64,000 nucleotides of DNA from Ephemerocybe angulata (GCA_013368325.1 JAACJK010000163.1:3472001-3536000); one strand, 5' to 3'; counted from the stretch's first letter, positions 33,059-47,500 are shown. A program made the numbers and translations. Notes: a model not told the origin generated them from the letters alone.

Positions 33059-36000
33059 TCCCCTGGACATCCCTACTAATGTGCCTAGATCACGAAACCC
33101 GAGTGATTCGGTATTCCAGACACCAGGGGCTGGGAGCAGTACCCAGAAGAGGGTGTATACGCCTGCCTCTACCTTCAACTTTCGGTCGCACAAGAAAAGG
33201 AGGCTATCGACAAACACATTGGATGTGTCGACCGAATCACCTGTTGGACCCTCGCCACTCTTTCAATGCGAGAATATCTCGACAACTTCGGTATGTTTCC
33301 AGGCTTACAAGGGCAGAACTAGAGCTAACAACCCGCAGCTTGACCGATTCATACCACTACGACCGCAGAGCATCGTGCCGTTGACGATCAGCCCGCGAAC
33401 GAACCGGATGTACAAGTCGTTCGGGCTGTTGACCAACCAGCGCCTAAACTACCGGGACGAGAACACGAACCCCCAACCCGAGAACAGCGCCTTCTCTCTG
33501 CTCCGCAAGAGCGCCTCCTCCCTCGTGTCCACCCACAAGACCACCAACGGGCGGTCCGTAAGCCAGAACCTCGCCCGGAACTCGCAGGCCACCCTCGTTC
33601 TGGACAGCCCAGGGCTCACGACCTCGCTGTACTCAACACCACTCTCCTGGTCGCTGAACAACCAGATCGCCGTAGCCTGCGGCAAGGACATCTACTACCA
33701 AGACATCGACACGCGCAAAGTAACCTTCTTCTTCACCTCGGGGCTCTCGCTGCCCGTGCGGGAGGCACTATCCATCGCATGGGGCGACGCGAAGCACAAG
33801 ACCAAGCTCGCGTGCATCAACGACGCCGGCGCGTGCGAGGTCGTGTGCACGGAGGAAAAGACCGTCGGGCTCGCGCTGTACGGGCGCGAAGGATCCGAAT
33901 GGGACAACCCTGCCAAGTCGCTCTGCTGGAACGGCGACACGGTGACGTACGGGCTGAGCAATGGGGAGATTCGGTTCCACGACCTGCGGGATGCGGGCAA
34001 GTGCTTCACGGTTGGGGGGCGGGGGGCGGGTGGGCACCGGCGTAGCGTGGTGTCGATGGCGTACGACTCGACGGGGAATTTCTTGGCGAGTGGGGACGTC
34101 GATGGGAATGTGCACGTCTGGGACGTTCGCGCGCGCAAGCCGCTCACCGAGGTGAAGCAGAGCAGCAAGATCAAGCACCAGGCGGTGGCGAAGGTGAGTC
34201 TCTCCGTTTCATTTTGACTTCATGCTGACTCTTGAGCAGGCGCTGGCATGGTGCAGTTGGCAGCCCGAGCTCCTGGCCACGGGCAGCTACTACCCCGAAG
34301 GCACTGTCCAAGTCTGGAGCACGAACAAACTCACCACCGGCCCCATCGAGCCCGAGAAGACCTTCGCCCTCAACGCCGCAGTGCACTCTCTCATCTGGTC
34401 TCCCCAGTGCAAAGAACTTCTCAGCACGCACGGCGTCCAGTTCAAACACGAGCCACCGACGCACCGGCAGCGCAGGGTATCGTCGACCGCGGGTAGACCT
34501 GCCGCCGCAACGAAGAGCAAACCGACCGTGGTGCTGGGTCCGTTGACCCATTCGATGGTGGTGCACGACTATCCCAGTGGCAAGCGCCTGCTGACCATGG
34601 GTCGGGCGCACCGGCATTGCATCACAGCTGCGTGCTTGGGGCCGAATAGTCAGGATGTGTTCACGGCGTCGCCGAAGGAGGAGACCATCAAGATGTGGAA
34701 GGTGTGGGGGGAGACGCCCAAGAGGGTGAAAGAGGGGGCCGTGCGTGCGACCTCGGTAAGCTTTAGGCGGTACATTCGTGGGTGTTTCGACCCTGAATTT
34801 CCTTTTGAAGGCAGAGACCTTCCTAATGGAGGCAAAAAGGTGAAAAAAATCGCAAGTTTTTTGCTTTCAAACGTCGGGTGCAGGTCCGTAGGTTCGGTAT
34901 TCAGCGGTCCTTCTTATTATATTGAGCAAGCGTGTCTACTACAGGATTACTACGGTCTACAACGATACTGGATGGGTGACGTACTGTGCGACTCGCGAGC
35001 ATAGGGATGGGATGCCTGACACCGTTTAGCACCAGGGTATATATACCTGTCTAACCTCAGACGTGGCATTCAACAAACATTTGCGTGTCACCGCGTCAGC
35101 GCAACGTGTTCCTTTGGTGTTCCTGGTTACGCATCTTCAGGCTTATGTTTTGTGTGTGTTTCCATACCCGCTGTCTCTTTTGTTCTGTCTGGTAAGTCCC
35201 TCCTCCTGTCCTTCCTCTACCCATCTTTGCAGATTTTTCTAGCTTCAAGTGCCAGTTGAAACTAGTTGAATCCACAAAGATGTGCTGAGGCATTCCACTC
35301 ACTTCTTGAAAGGTTTTCAGCCCAGGAATGAAACCCTGACATTCGCTCCGGCTATGGCCATCCCTGACTCCCGTAACTTGATCTCTAATTCCGGCTTGAG
35401 ATAGGTTCCGCCTTGGTTCCGCCCGCTGCGTGTCATCCTCTTCCTTCTGCTGAAACTTTGACTTATTCCTTACCTTTAGGTCTCTGTGTCCATTAACAGG
35501 TATACATCGGCGTTGAAGGCTCTCGACGATGAACCAACCAAAGTCTACTTTGCATATTAGGAGGACCATGTTGTACGTACATACGGAAATCATTTACGCT
35601 ATACCGTTCTGCCGCCTGGACCCTGCTCGCTGCACGTTTCCATTCCCCGAGTTCGCGGCTGTCATTTGAGTTGCCGCGGAAAATAACTTTTTCGCTCCCG
35701 CGTTCTCGACTTCTTTTGCTGAGTCTCCAAATGGCTAATTGCCGCGAGATGTCCATCTTGCTCCCGGGCCACGTCGTCTCAGCTCCCACTCTCAGCGTCC
35801 GCCGTCCATCGCTCATGTCGCTGAGAGACCGCATCATCTATACTTCCACTGTCGACGTCCAATGAACCTCAGCTTGTCCCTCGCGTGCGCCGTTTTCCGG
35901 AAGCCCAGAAATCAAACTTCAGTCCCCAGAGTCCGTGTCCTTGTACGTCCCACCGCCGCGTCTGCATTTCGACAGTGCTTGACATCATGGAGCTTTTGCA

Positions 36001-38666
36001 GGGCAGGGGATGGATATGCTCTCATGCATTCGCTCGGTGCGTTAGGACAAAACTCGCTCTGTTTAATTCAGCTAATCACAGCTCATTTCTGCGCTCTCCA
36101 CAGGCTATTTGCCCGTCGGCACCACCACCTTGTGGCACCCTAGTACACCGTATGTTACCAGGGTTAACCCCTCTTTTGACTGTCTGACAATTTCATAGGA
36201 CTCGTAGCTGGCTGAGATCCACCTCACGTTCATCGGAACCCTGCAGGTCAATCACACAGCTTATGGCCTCCGCAACTCCAACCAGCCCTCAAGGCCCGTT
36301 CCTTCGTCAGCGGACAGTTCAATATCACCACACGGTATGCTTATTCCGCCAGTCCAATGCGATTTTACACAAAATTCCCTCCAGCTCCCAAACCTCGGCT
36401 CGCCACTTCACAGAATGGTACGTACGTCAGAATACACGTCCGTGGCTGAGCCAACTTGAATTCTAACGCAATCGATTTTGTGTACAGCTTGGGAGCCGGA
36501 CCAGAAGAGCCTCTCGCCGGGGCCCGCCACCATGCCCATCGCAGATCTCACCTTTACTCGCCAATCGCCAATCGCCCGTGGTCCATAGGTCCTTCGAATT
36601 CGCCGGAAGAAATTCTATCGTGTATTCGATTGTCAACTTAGTTTGGGAATGCCAAAGGTCAGTCTCGATCTTCTTTCTTGTCATAGGCTCTTACTTACAT
36701 ATTGAAATCCTATAGCCAGTAGCTAGGTTTTCCGGAACGATTTATATAGTGTTTTTGATTGTTAGGTCCTCAGGAGTAGTGAGCCGTCGCCGATCGGTAA
36801 GTCTAGTTCCTTTTCCCGTACGCCGGTATGCCTAACCCTCCAATGAAGTGCGCACCCAAACCCTAGGGCTACCGGCATGAAACACCGACACTTGCCTACT
36901 GTCGACGCCTCGCCGCTACAGACCCATGTCCGAGTCTCGATTTGTTACGGCTTGCCCACTTCACCCCTCGTAATGCCACGAGCCGAAGCCCCGGGCTTCA
37001 CTCGCACATATGTCGACCCATCAGCATTGACAGGAAGGATTGGCGGTTACGGACTACGATACATCATTATGACCGCGATACAGCGTTGGCCGAGGTTACC
37101 ATATATTAGATCAATTAGGACAGAAACTTATGATCTTGTGTTGCGCAAACGGAAGGGAAAGGGTAGTGAAGCAAAGATTTGATTACGGGAGAAAGGCAGG
37201 GTAAGGTAGAGTATATACGGCAGAAGACCAGACAATACTGAAACCGGTGACGATCAGACAGGCTCCAGCGATTCTCGGTATTCGGTGAGCGCGCCGCGCG
37301 CGCAACGACGAGTCACAACAAACGGCCTCCCAGGCACACGGTCGCCCACCTCCATAGGTAGTACAGCAAAATGCTACTGCTATAGCACATCTATACATGG
37401 CCCATGGGATAGCGGGACGCACACATACCAGCGCATGTGCGCTAATTCGACAAAATGGCCAGCTCATGCTGCGAATCAAGATTCACAACGGCATAATGCA
37501 ACGGCGCGCCCATTTCTTGCTCGGACCTTTGGAATAGTTGTACGCTACCAATCGTGACGTATGTGCTGTAGAGTCTGTGAGACTCCCGAACTGATTGATT
37601 AGCTCGACAGGCCATGGGCCGGGGAACACACGAAGTCCCATCCGGCGGACTTGCATGCCAAAGTTTGCTGCAGGATCTCTAGCCTGGAGCTCATTTCGAG
37701 AAGATTAGAGAATAGTAAGATATTTAAGGTACTGCTAGTATCGTTCAGCACGTCCTCAGTGACACGCAACCCCGAGTCTTGGCGGAGCCGCGCGCAATCG
37801 GCTGTCGAAAGTGAGAATGAGACGGGCGCTTATTTAGACGCGCCTTTGTGAACGGCCGATCTGCACTCATTTGCAAGCCGATAGTCGTTAAACTGCAGGA
37901 TATAGCTCAGGGATATCGATATACTAGTGGGTACACCCAACCGCCGCACTTCAACCCCTCCATCTTGCGAAAATCATCGAGATCTCGGGACCCACGTCTC
38001 CTCATCCCTTTCAGCAAGATTACACATTTCCAAGCGTTTGCTTGACGATCGGCCAGCGCGGACCCGAGTATACTGATGCATCATACGTGTTATGACAGCG
38101 AAAATTGCATTTTGGCGTCGGGTTCGACGCCTTTCCCAAGGAGTTGAAGTAAGGATGGCTGGGCTTCGGGAGAACGAGATAGGGCCGGAAACCGATGAAT
38201 TGAACGTTTTACGGGCTATAGAGCATTTGAGCTGACTTTGGTGGTCTTTTTTATGTTACGCTTTATGTCTTGCACTGGGGGGTTCAAAGTCTCAACCTCG
38301 TCCATCCATTGCATCGAAATTGCAGTCGCGCAGTCCAAGAAACCCTTTCCCGCTCGTCCCGTTCACCCGACAGACCGCCCCAGAGCATGAAGAAATCTTA
38401 CATACTCAGCTCGCTTAGCCATGCCAACCGACACCCGTCTCGCTCGGCCCAGGGCGAACAGTCAAACTTCGCGTGCAACAATGACTGCATCTCAGTCGAA
38501 TTCCGGGTGACCTAGCTCGCGTGCCGTGCCATTACGCCTTGGCGTTGAAACGAATGTACGGACGTTTACATACGCTCAGGTAAGATGGTCGTCCGAGCTG
38601 TCAGTCCAGCGGGCTCGAGATCTTAGATACGCTGAAGACGTTTATGGAAGTGGAGGTGTGGAGGGG

Positions 38667-38673
38667 TATATAA
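38667..38673 (+). promoter_or_regulatory. TATA box of the spacer C micro-exon gene
   Basis: TATATAA, 100 bp before the ATG at 38773, in the same context as in spacer B. Confidence 0.6.
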
Positions 38674-38772
38674 GATGGACGCCGTTGCGGTTAGGTCTCC
38701 ATCATCCCTCTCATCCCCTTTCATTCAGTCAACTCTACTCTGGTGTACTACACACTACAGCTGCTCTTCACT

Positions 38773-39256
38773 ATGTTTTCGTTCCTTGTCACCGACGCTC
38801 ACAACGTTGGTCTCGACGTTGATCACGCTGCCGCAGCTTGTGAGTAATTTTGGAAGTCATACTTCTTACACCTTGCTCACAGTTATCTGTTCATTCAATA
38901 CGCAAGCTCTGACCACTACAGCTATCCTATACGAGTGAGTTCCATATCCTACGTCTTTTTGTCAATTGAATAACGTTGCTCGCAAGACGTAGACTAGCCA
39001 AATAGGTTTCATTCAATCGGTACGTTCACATCAGCTATTCTATAGTATCCCTACTGACTACTTCTTAACCAACCTTACAGACGCACCCAAACCAATCCTA
39101 TTCAAGAGTGAGTACTCGAATGATTTGAAAGACTCATGAAACTGACCTTCAGAAGTCCCAGCCGTATTCACGCACATTGCTGGCCCCACCACGACGGTCG
39201 GCGATTTTCTTCGTCTGCCGCCGCCGCCGCCGGTTGTGGTGTTCCTTCTCCACTGA
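38773..39256 (+). CDS. Unknown 74-aa protein, five exons (spacer C copy)
   Basis: Exons 38773-38839, 38922-38934, 39006-39019, 39081-39107 and 39153-39256; sequence and splice sites are the same as in the spacer B copy. Because spacers B-D are recent duplicates, its identity does not by itself show selection; the comparison with diverged spacer A is the informative one. Confidence 0.6.
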
Positions 39257-42200
39257 CAATTGAGCGAAGGCCATCGCGCGTTGTTCATGACACATGCTCG
39301 GAGCAGGACAGGGCGGGAATCGATGGCTGGCGGACGAAGACCTACGCTTCAAGTTTCAGTGAGTCCATTAACGAGTTTCGCTAATCCGATAAATTGACCT
39401 TTGTATCCAAGCCCGGGTGCCTCAAGCTTCATCTTCGGGACGGCGTGGATGCTCGCGCTGAATGGGAGGCTCACGGCTGCTGAAACTTGTGAGTATTCTA
39501 AGCTTCCGGAACATTTGAAGAAAAGAAGACTGACCTTCGTTTCATCCCTGCAACAAGCCGATATCCAATTGCGAGCACGTATTGCCTCGTCCTCATCGCC
39601 AATTCAAACCCATCGCACGCACGCACAACTATCTCCACAGGAATACTACTAATTCAAACAAAACGGTAAGCACCTGGCTGCGATTTCGTCGTGAACTACG
39701 CCTGACTGACCTGCAACATCACACAGCGCGCTGTTCAGACCCCAACAAGGCCAAGGCTACCATCGCCACTCTGACAAGTTCGCGCACCGTCTAAGTACGA
39801 TTTCGTCAACCTGAAATACTCGAGACAGACGCCCCACACTAGCATCACGGCGCAATCCCACCATAGAGCACTCCCACCCAACTCGGACGCGCGCACCGAC
39901 GCGGCAGTACATCTTCGATCGTGTTGTGAGGGTGTGGCTAAGGCGAGTGCGATTCAGCACAGGGGCGGCCTGGTGAAGCGGAAGGCCGACCCTCGCTCAC
40001 GACGTTGCCAACGACCATGAAGTCCTGTCTGCGCAATCGTGAGTACAGCTCAAGTTGATATTGACGTCCTGTACTCACCAGTCCCTTACCACCAACCAAG
40101 ATTTCCACCATCTTTGAGGTTCCGGTGCCGTCGGACCTCTCGATCTGGCGACGCGGTGGACAGCGAGCGCTTGGGGTGGTGGTGACCTCGGTATTTGCTG
40201 GGCTGAATTTGGGCGAACGGGGACTATGGAAATGTGAGTCAAGCTTCGCTTTATGTCCAGATAGACGACTGACCTCGTTGCCCTGCAACCAGAACCACAC
40301 CGACACCGCGGTCGACGCTTCCAACACTCGACGACATGCGCACCCGTGCGCCGCAGCTCGACGTCTTCGTTCGCGTAGGAGGGTCCCGGATGCGCTGCAT
40401 GTCGAGTGCAGCTGAGCGAGGGCCGAGAGCCGGGAGTCGGGGGATGTCAAAGGGGACGCGGTTCGAATGACCCTGGAGCTTTGACAACGCAATCGTGAGT
40501 TTAATGCATGTAATCTCGAAGTTTTGTTACTCACCAATACCCTACAACCAGCATCACCATGCCGGTCGTCCCCACCACCTCTCAGAACCTCTACGCCGCA
40601 GAACGCGGCCGCCTTGCATCCGGGCAACTCCAAGGTCGGCGGTGGGTCATGGTGGATGTTGACTGGCCTTGAAGCTCAGCCCGTTGGCCCAACGATGCGC
40701 GCGCCGGCGCCATGGCCGGCTGTCCGAAGGATTTCGCGGGTCTCATCTTCGCTCGTTGCGCCGGGCCCCTAGGTTCCGATATGCAAACGTGAGTACACAT
40801 CCATCGCATCTTGAGGTTTATACTCACCGATCCCCTACAACCAGCATCACCTGAAGTCTCCGCGCCCGCGAAATGGCTGTAGTCGACGACCTGGAGCATT
40901 CCGGGATCGGTGTTGGTGGACAGACGTTGCGTCGAGGGTAAGTCTATGCAATCGTGAGTCCAATTCCTTTGATATCGAGGCAGTAAGCTCACCAATCCAC
41001 TACAACCAGCATCACTCGAGCCGATGCCGCACATGGCGAAAATCGGGCTGGCGGTTTCGGAGTTCGATGTCGACGGTTGGTGGCCGCTGGCAGCGGATAT
41101 AGGTTGGTGTTGGGGCGTTGCCTGCGATAGTGGGCGAGGAGTGCAGCGACTCGGGTTAGCCCTTGTGAAGCCGCGAGTCTGTGTTTGTATTCGTGCTGGC
41201 GCTGGGATACGGGAGGCATGGTAAGCGTAGCTCTAGGTCATCCTAATCCAATTGGACTAACATGTGTGCCCAGCGATCTGTGCTCGAAATGCGACAAAGT
41301 CGCGTCGGGTTTGGAGTGGTGGTCGTGATGGGAGAGCGTTTGCGCCATCGAGTTGCCAGTTGTGCTGACTCTTGCTCAGCCGCGGCGCACGGTGATTCGG
41401 ATCGTTGCTTCTGGCGAGAAGGTGAGTGGGAGTTATCTTGGATGCGAATGAATGCTTACCAAGTCCCAGGCCGTCGATCCCTCGCGGCGCAACGCTACTC
41501 TCAGCTGTGCATATGCGCCGGATTGGAATGGTAGAGCCTCCCTGCAGATCAGCCTCATCCTACGCGAATGGTGAAGGTGAGTGAAGCTTTCCAGTCAATA
41601 CAGAGGCAGAACTCACCGAAAAGGTGCACAGAACGACCATATCCACGACAGAGACGATGCAAGACTGAGGGGGGAAGGGAGCGAGATGGCGGGAAGATGC
41701 AGGGACGAGGCGTCCGGGGACAGGTCAAAATAGCAGAGGACGTGGGGGAGCGAGGGGTCGAGGGATTTCGAAGGAGCCAATCAGAGCTCTTGAGCGCGGG
41801 GAAGACGATCTTGGGCGGCCAATGAGAGCTCTTGGATGCGGAGGGGGTGAACGCGAGCAGCTGGTCGTTCAGAGGAGGGAGTCTGATCGCCAGGGACTGG
41901 TCACCGCCACGATCACGAGTCTGTTTGCGCGCCATGACCGCCATCAAAGTTGGCTCGGCGGCGCTCCAACCAGTTCTCGTAAGTTCGTCTCCAACTCTTG
42001 AAACTTCAACCACCATCGCGATTCGCGATATTGTCAAGCAGTACAGAGGCTTGAGACCAGGAGGACCTAGTACAATGTCGTGAGTGCGGACTACGGATAC
42101 CACTGAAGTCGCAATGCTAATGACATCTTTTTGCGTCTTGACGTTCTATGTCAACCGGAGAAGAATAGATAGTCGGAACCTGGAGCCCGGCGCAATAGTT

Positions 42201-43171
42201 TGTTGCAATCGAGACCCTATGGGGACTTCGAGCCACCGTCTTGAGCTGGAGCAAGCGGTATCCGCCCGTTGGGGGCTGTATACCTGTCTTGTAGCCAGGG
42301 TCAATGGACGGTCGGGCTGGGTGGATGCGGATCGGGGCTAGTGGATGACGCTCCCCGGGTGGCGGGGAGCGCGGCTTCGGGGTTCTACTATGCAGTTCTA
42401 CTGCACCGTTTCTTACACCTAGGGGGAAGGGTATACGGCTGATGAGGGCCGTACGATGCTAGTGGCATCGGCGACGACTACACACCCGTAATGGAAATGA
42501 GCGTGAGCTCTCTAGGCTACGGAGTGCGAGTGGAAGGGAGCCAGTGCCTGCATCGGTAGAGCGGGATGGACGACGGGCGTCTAAGTCCTGTCTGACGGCT
42601 GTAGCCTGAGTACCGTACTCGCCTGCACAATATCCGGGGGCCTGCCCTCCTCGCCACTGGTATCGGGTCCGTGCGTAAGGAAGTTTTATTTTTGGGGTAT
42701 TGGGTCCGTGCGTAATGAAATTTATTTTTGGGGTTCTGGGTCCGTGCGCGATGGAAACGATTTCTGGGCGCTTAATCGAGGCACGTGGCCCACGTGCGGG
42801 GCTGATCGACAACGGTTGCCACGTCGCATCGGGTTGCTCTGTACCCTACATCTATCCATACGTCTCCACACGGCTGTTTGCTTTGCCCATTGCTCCTCGG
42901 GCTAGGAATGTGCAGCGGGGGCGCAGGGCGCAGTCCGCCGCTTGCGAGTTGTATACCGGGCTTCCGATCGGCAGATCGATCGAGCGGTTTGCGTCACACA
43001 AGGGGACGTCGCACTCGTCATGGCTGGGATGAGACATCCCTTCCTTGTTTCCTCCCATTAGGACCTACTCTCGCCATCGAAGACTTCTTGCGAGCACAGT
43101 GATTATTGGTACGCCCGAGCTGGTCGGGTTGGTTGGGGTATGTTACTGAAGGGGCTCGACAGATAGCCACC

Positions 43172-44545
43172 ATGTCTGGATCACCATCCCCCGTGTCGGG
43201 AGGGGAGGATGAGGAGGCCCGCCCCAAATTCGACGATAGCCTGTTGGAAGTGGAAGAAGCACTCCCCATGTTTGAGGAGTCTCTGCTGGAATTGGAGGAG
43301 CAGGAGGCGAACCAGGAGGATGGGGAGGGCTTTGATGAGGATGATATGTACGTGGATGGTGCGCCTGAGGACGGCGAGGAGGTATGTTCTCTCCAAGGTG
43401 CCTGTGGGGCGGCTCTCTGACAGCCCTAGCCCACGCAGCCTGTGTCTCCCCCCGCCGGTACCGCCCTGTCTCAGGAAGAGGGTTCGGGGCCGGCGGTACA
43501 GCCTAAGTTCAAGGGCGGCCGCCAGCTCCGCAATCGGGTGGTGTCGAAGGACCGCCCGGAGCCGCTGAAGAAGTCTCGAAGCAGGGCTACGATGCACGAG
43601 TGCCCCACCCAGGCACTCCAGGATAAGATCGCGAAGTTGGAGGAGGAGATCTCGACTCTCAAGAGCACGGTTCAGGACGTTTTGAAGACGGCGAAAGCCT
43701 CCAAGCGTGCCGGCCCAGGACCCGCGGGCGTGAGCGCTGGGGAGTTGGACGCCGTGCGTTCAGAGCTGGCAGGGATTGGACGGAGGGTTACGGCTCTGGA
43801 GGAGGCGGGGAGAGTGGTCGAGGTCACGATGAAGCAGCAGGTCGGACCGGCACTGGCAGTCTCGAAGAAGTTCAGGACCGAGGCGCGTGCGAAGTTAGAT
43901 GCAGCGGAGAAGGATGGGGCGTCTCTCTCGTCCCTCAAGGAGCTTGTCTCGAGGCACACCGAGAAGCTTGCGCGACTGGAGGCCGCGTCCGGCTATGTGC
44001 AGGTACCGTCGAAGCGCCCGCATGTGGAACCGGCGCCTATGTTCGACCTGGAGCCGGATTCTGCTCAGGATGCGACTCGGGACCGAGCGCCCGCCCCCGT
44101 GTTTCCCAACCTTGGCTCCGACAGGCAGTACCCTCCTCGGCCCCAGGGTGCATCAGCGTCGTCGTCGCCATCGACCCATCGGATTCGGGCAGCGGCGGGG
44201 CCCGCCCCCACCAGGGCTCCTCGTTCGGACAGGAACTTCGTGCTCGTCAGGATCAGCCCGTTCCCCTTCGCCCAGCACCTCCCGCTCAAGGAGGCGGTGT
44301 GCGCGTACCTACGGGCTGCGGTGTGGCCGTCTGGGTTCTCCAATCTCCCGAGCTGTTCGACGCTCTGCAACGACATCACGGAGGTCTGGGCGGAGCTCGA
44401 TGGAAGGAGTGTGGTCGTGCGGACGTCGACGGCGGATCGGGAGCATGAGTTACTACAGATATGGAACTCTTTCGTCAGGACGGGGGTGGACGGGTGTGCT
44501 GATGCAGTGGCTTCGGCGTTCACGCCAAAAAATTGGGTGGGGTGA
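43172..44545 (+). CDS. LINE ORF1 protein (unit D)
   Basis: Segments 43172-43381 and 43439-44545 around the same 57-bp intron-like insert. The translation appears identical to the unit C copy: acidic start, coiled coil, Pro/Ser linker and C-terminal domain. Confidence 0.7.
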
Positions 44546-47500
44546 GCCGTAGTCCCTCTCCCTCTTCGCGAGAGGCCGGTGCTGTTACGCGTACACCGGC
44601 TTGTACTGTATCTATTCGGTCCTGGAATGTGAACGGTAACTTTGCGATCAGGATGGCTTGCCCAGAGTTTGTGGAGGAGATTTACCATTACGACGTCAAC
44701 ATTTTTCAGGAGACGCAGATGGAGAAGGACGGCATGGTGGTGGTGGCGGATGTGCCTGGGTACTCGAGGTGTTCGGTGGAGCGGGAGTACCACGATCCGA
44801 CGGGGTATCAGGGGGGAGGTGTCGTCGCACTGGTTAGGGAGGGTGTTGGCCTGAAAATGTCTGCGGCGCTTTCTTCGCCGGATATCCTGGTTCTCGAGTC
44901 GCCGCAGATGATTCTAGTTGGGGCGTATATTCTCCCGGAAGGGAGTGCATGGGATACTTTTGCCGATGAGAGCCCGTATGCGCAGCTGGAGGATCTGATG
45001 GCGTTGTGCCGGGTGTCGGGGAAGATGGTGGTGATAGTCGGGGACTTGAATGCGCGAACGGGGGCGAGTGGCGAGAGGAGATCAGAGGACGAGAAGACGA
45101 CAACACGGGGTAACTCCCTCCTTCGCACCTGTACGGCGAACGGGATGCACATCTTCAATGGCCTACCGAAGTTCCACACCAGTAGCAGCCGATTCACATC
45201 TCATCACACGGGGATCGGGAAGGCGGTGGTCGACTACGCGATTGGAAATGACCGTGCCTTGGCTGCGACGACGGCCATGAAGATAGGTACGGAACGGCGG
45301 ATGTGGTCGGACCATGCAGAGGTGTTTCTTCAGGTTGAGGTCGCCGGGCTTCCTCCGCTGAGGCGCGGGCGGGCGAAGGATGCAACGCGGGCGCCTCGCA
45401 AGAGGATGAGGAAACCGAAGCTCCCTACAGCAACCGAACTCGACCGACTCATGATCCAGGCCATCGAGTCACAGACTACGCCGGATAACGAGCTGCGACG
45501 GCTGTATGGACCGGTGTTCAAGGAGACTGCCCCAGTTCACGTCTACGTCGATGGCTCTGGGCTGGACAATGGTACGGCGAGGGCGAGGGCGGGCTCGGGA
45601 GTGTACTTTGGCCCGGGTAGCCGTAAGAATCTTGCAGTGCGGGTGCCCGACGATCAGGCGAATGGGCGTGCGGAAGTCTATGCCATATTTTGCGCTCTCC
45701 AGGCTGCGAACCAGCACCAGACACTGGTGATCTTCTCCGACTCCGAGTATGCGATTGGGATGGTGACGACGTGGGCAGCGCGGAAGGCGGCTATTGGGTG
45801 GCGCGTGACCAACGGAGATATCTTGAGGGATATTGCTGGGCTGTTGGAGCAGCGGCCGGCGGCGGTCACCTTCAGGAAGGTGAAAGCGCATAGTGGGAAT
45901 GCGCACAATGATGCGGCGGATGCGCTTGCGAAAGAGGGTGCTGAGTCGCCGCCTGTTCCCCCATACGAGCCCATCGACTGGACGCTGAGGAAGGCCGACC
46001 CGCTGGGTTGTCAATGCGAGCCCTGCCGGTCCAAGGGGCCGATTCTGTCTAAAGATAAGGTTCTGGCAGAGCTCGGTGAACGGAGGGGTCATGAAGGGGA
46101 GCTGGGATACGGGCCTGAGCCGCTGTCAGGGATGGTCGCCTCACTGACCATTGCTGCAGCGCAGTCACGGTGTCGAGAGCGTCAGAGGGAGATACGGTTA
46201 GAGCTGCTGAATGCGCCCACGGATAAGGAATTCTGGCGCGTATACAAGCGCCTGTGGTCGGCGCGCGCGTTCGAGCTGAGCGAGTTCACGGCGGACGATC
46301 TCCGGAGGGTCTTTGAGGCGCGCATGAACCCGATTGTACCCACCCCGCCGAGCTTCGACCAAGAGCGTTTGCGACTCAATGAGGAGATGGAGGATTTGTT
46401 GGAGGGGGAGACGGTGGATGCCACACCACTCTTCTCGTTCTCTCGGATTGTTGTGTTGGAGGATATTGAGAAGGCGAAGCTTAGGTTGAGAGGGCGTCTC
46501 GATGCTGCCACTGGGGAGGATCAGATCTCTTACCGTGACATCATGGGGATGGAGAACGAGCTGCTGATGGACCTCTGCAATCGCTGTCTCGAGCTTAGGA
46601 GTGCGCCGTCTGTGTGGCTCCGGACGCAGCTTGTAGGATTGTTGAAGAAGGACAAGCCTAAGAACGATCCGGCGAGCTATAGGACGATTGGACTGGAGAG
46701 CTGCTTCTTGAAGTTCATGATGTCGGTTGTGACGGCGAGGCTTGAGGAGTGGGCGGAGGGGCGCGGTGCCCTGCCGGCATCGCAGAATGGGTTCCGCAAG
46801 GGCTATCGCACGAACAATAATGTTCTCGTCCTCCAGGCGGCGGTGGACAAGGCGAAGGCTCAGGGTCGTCCTCTCTTTGCTGCGTTTGTCGACCTCACGA
46901 ACGCATTCCCGTCAACGAATCACGCTACACTCTGGCTGAAGCTTCGGCGGCTCGGGGCTGGCGGTAGGATCTTCGACTGGCTCCGGTGGATATATGGCGA
47001 GATGACCTATTTTGTGTCACACGAGGGGGAGAAGTCGGATGAGTTCAAGTCGTCTGTTGGGATTCTGATTGGTGATACATGCTCGCCTATTCTCTGGGCG
47101 CTCTACATGTCCGATCTCCCGGGGTTCATGAGTCGAGATGACGATGACATCGTTCTCGATGGGGTCGCCGTGACAAATGTCGAGCAGGCCGATGATGTAC
47201 TTCTACTGTCGTTGTCGAGGGAGGGACTACGTCGCAAGGTGGAGGGCATCAGCCGTTGGTGTAGCGTGAATTTCATGCTCTTCAATGAGACGAAGTCAGT
47301 GGTTATGGTGTTTGGCGGCAGTGCGAAGGCGGGTGATAGGGAGTCGTTGGCGTTTGGAGAGGGGTGCCAGCTGCAGGTCGTAACGGAGGTATCATATCTC
47401 GGCTTCCTTGTAACTTCCTCCGGTAGCTCCGGTCCCCTTCGCAAGCACTACAACGTGAAGGCGCAGAAGGCGAAGCGGATTACCGGGACTATGCGTGGGG

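Larger units (their letters stand above)
24996..35004 (+). pseudogene. Cdc20/Cdh1-like paralog, copy C, split by a LINE in intron 1
   Basis: Exon 1 (24996-25000) is separated from exon 2 (33089-33290) by an 8,007-bp LINE; exons 3 (33339-34193) and 4 (34240-35004) follow. All coding exons are open and the C-box and WD40 repeats are intact. Copy-specific residues include SGLSLPVREA and ARKPLTEV. Intron 1 would be about 8.1 kb, far beyond the usual fungal size, so normal splicing is doubtful; no other ATG lies in frame upstream of the C-box. The Ile-Arg tail is lost as in A, B and D. The promoter also carries the MITE. I call it a probable pseudogene at the RNA level. A spliced 3' end (34892-35029) is possible. 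Confidence 0.65.
24093..41911 (+). repeat. Array unit C (MITE, LINE-interrupted gene copy C, spacer)
   Basis: Without the 740 bp of MITE plus target duplication, this unit is 17,079 bp and is a near-perfect copy of unit D. I saw only scattered differences: two amino-acid changes in LINE ORF2, several in gene exon 3, a one-base indel at about 36,372 and another in the T-run near 34,855. Confidence 0.9.
35005..41911. other. Spacer C
   Basis: A near-identical copy of spacer B (offset 17,819-17,820). The related introns lie at 40039-40100, 40234-40292, 40495-40551, 40789-40844 and 40938-41009. It closes with the two CCAAT boxes near 41777 and 41819. Apart from the micro-exon gene listed separately, I see no intact coding gene. 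Confidence 0.6.
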
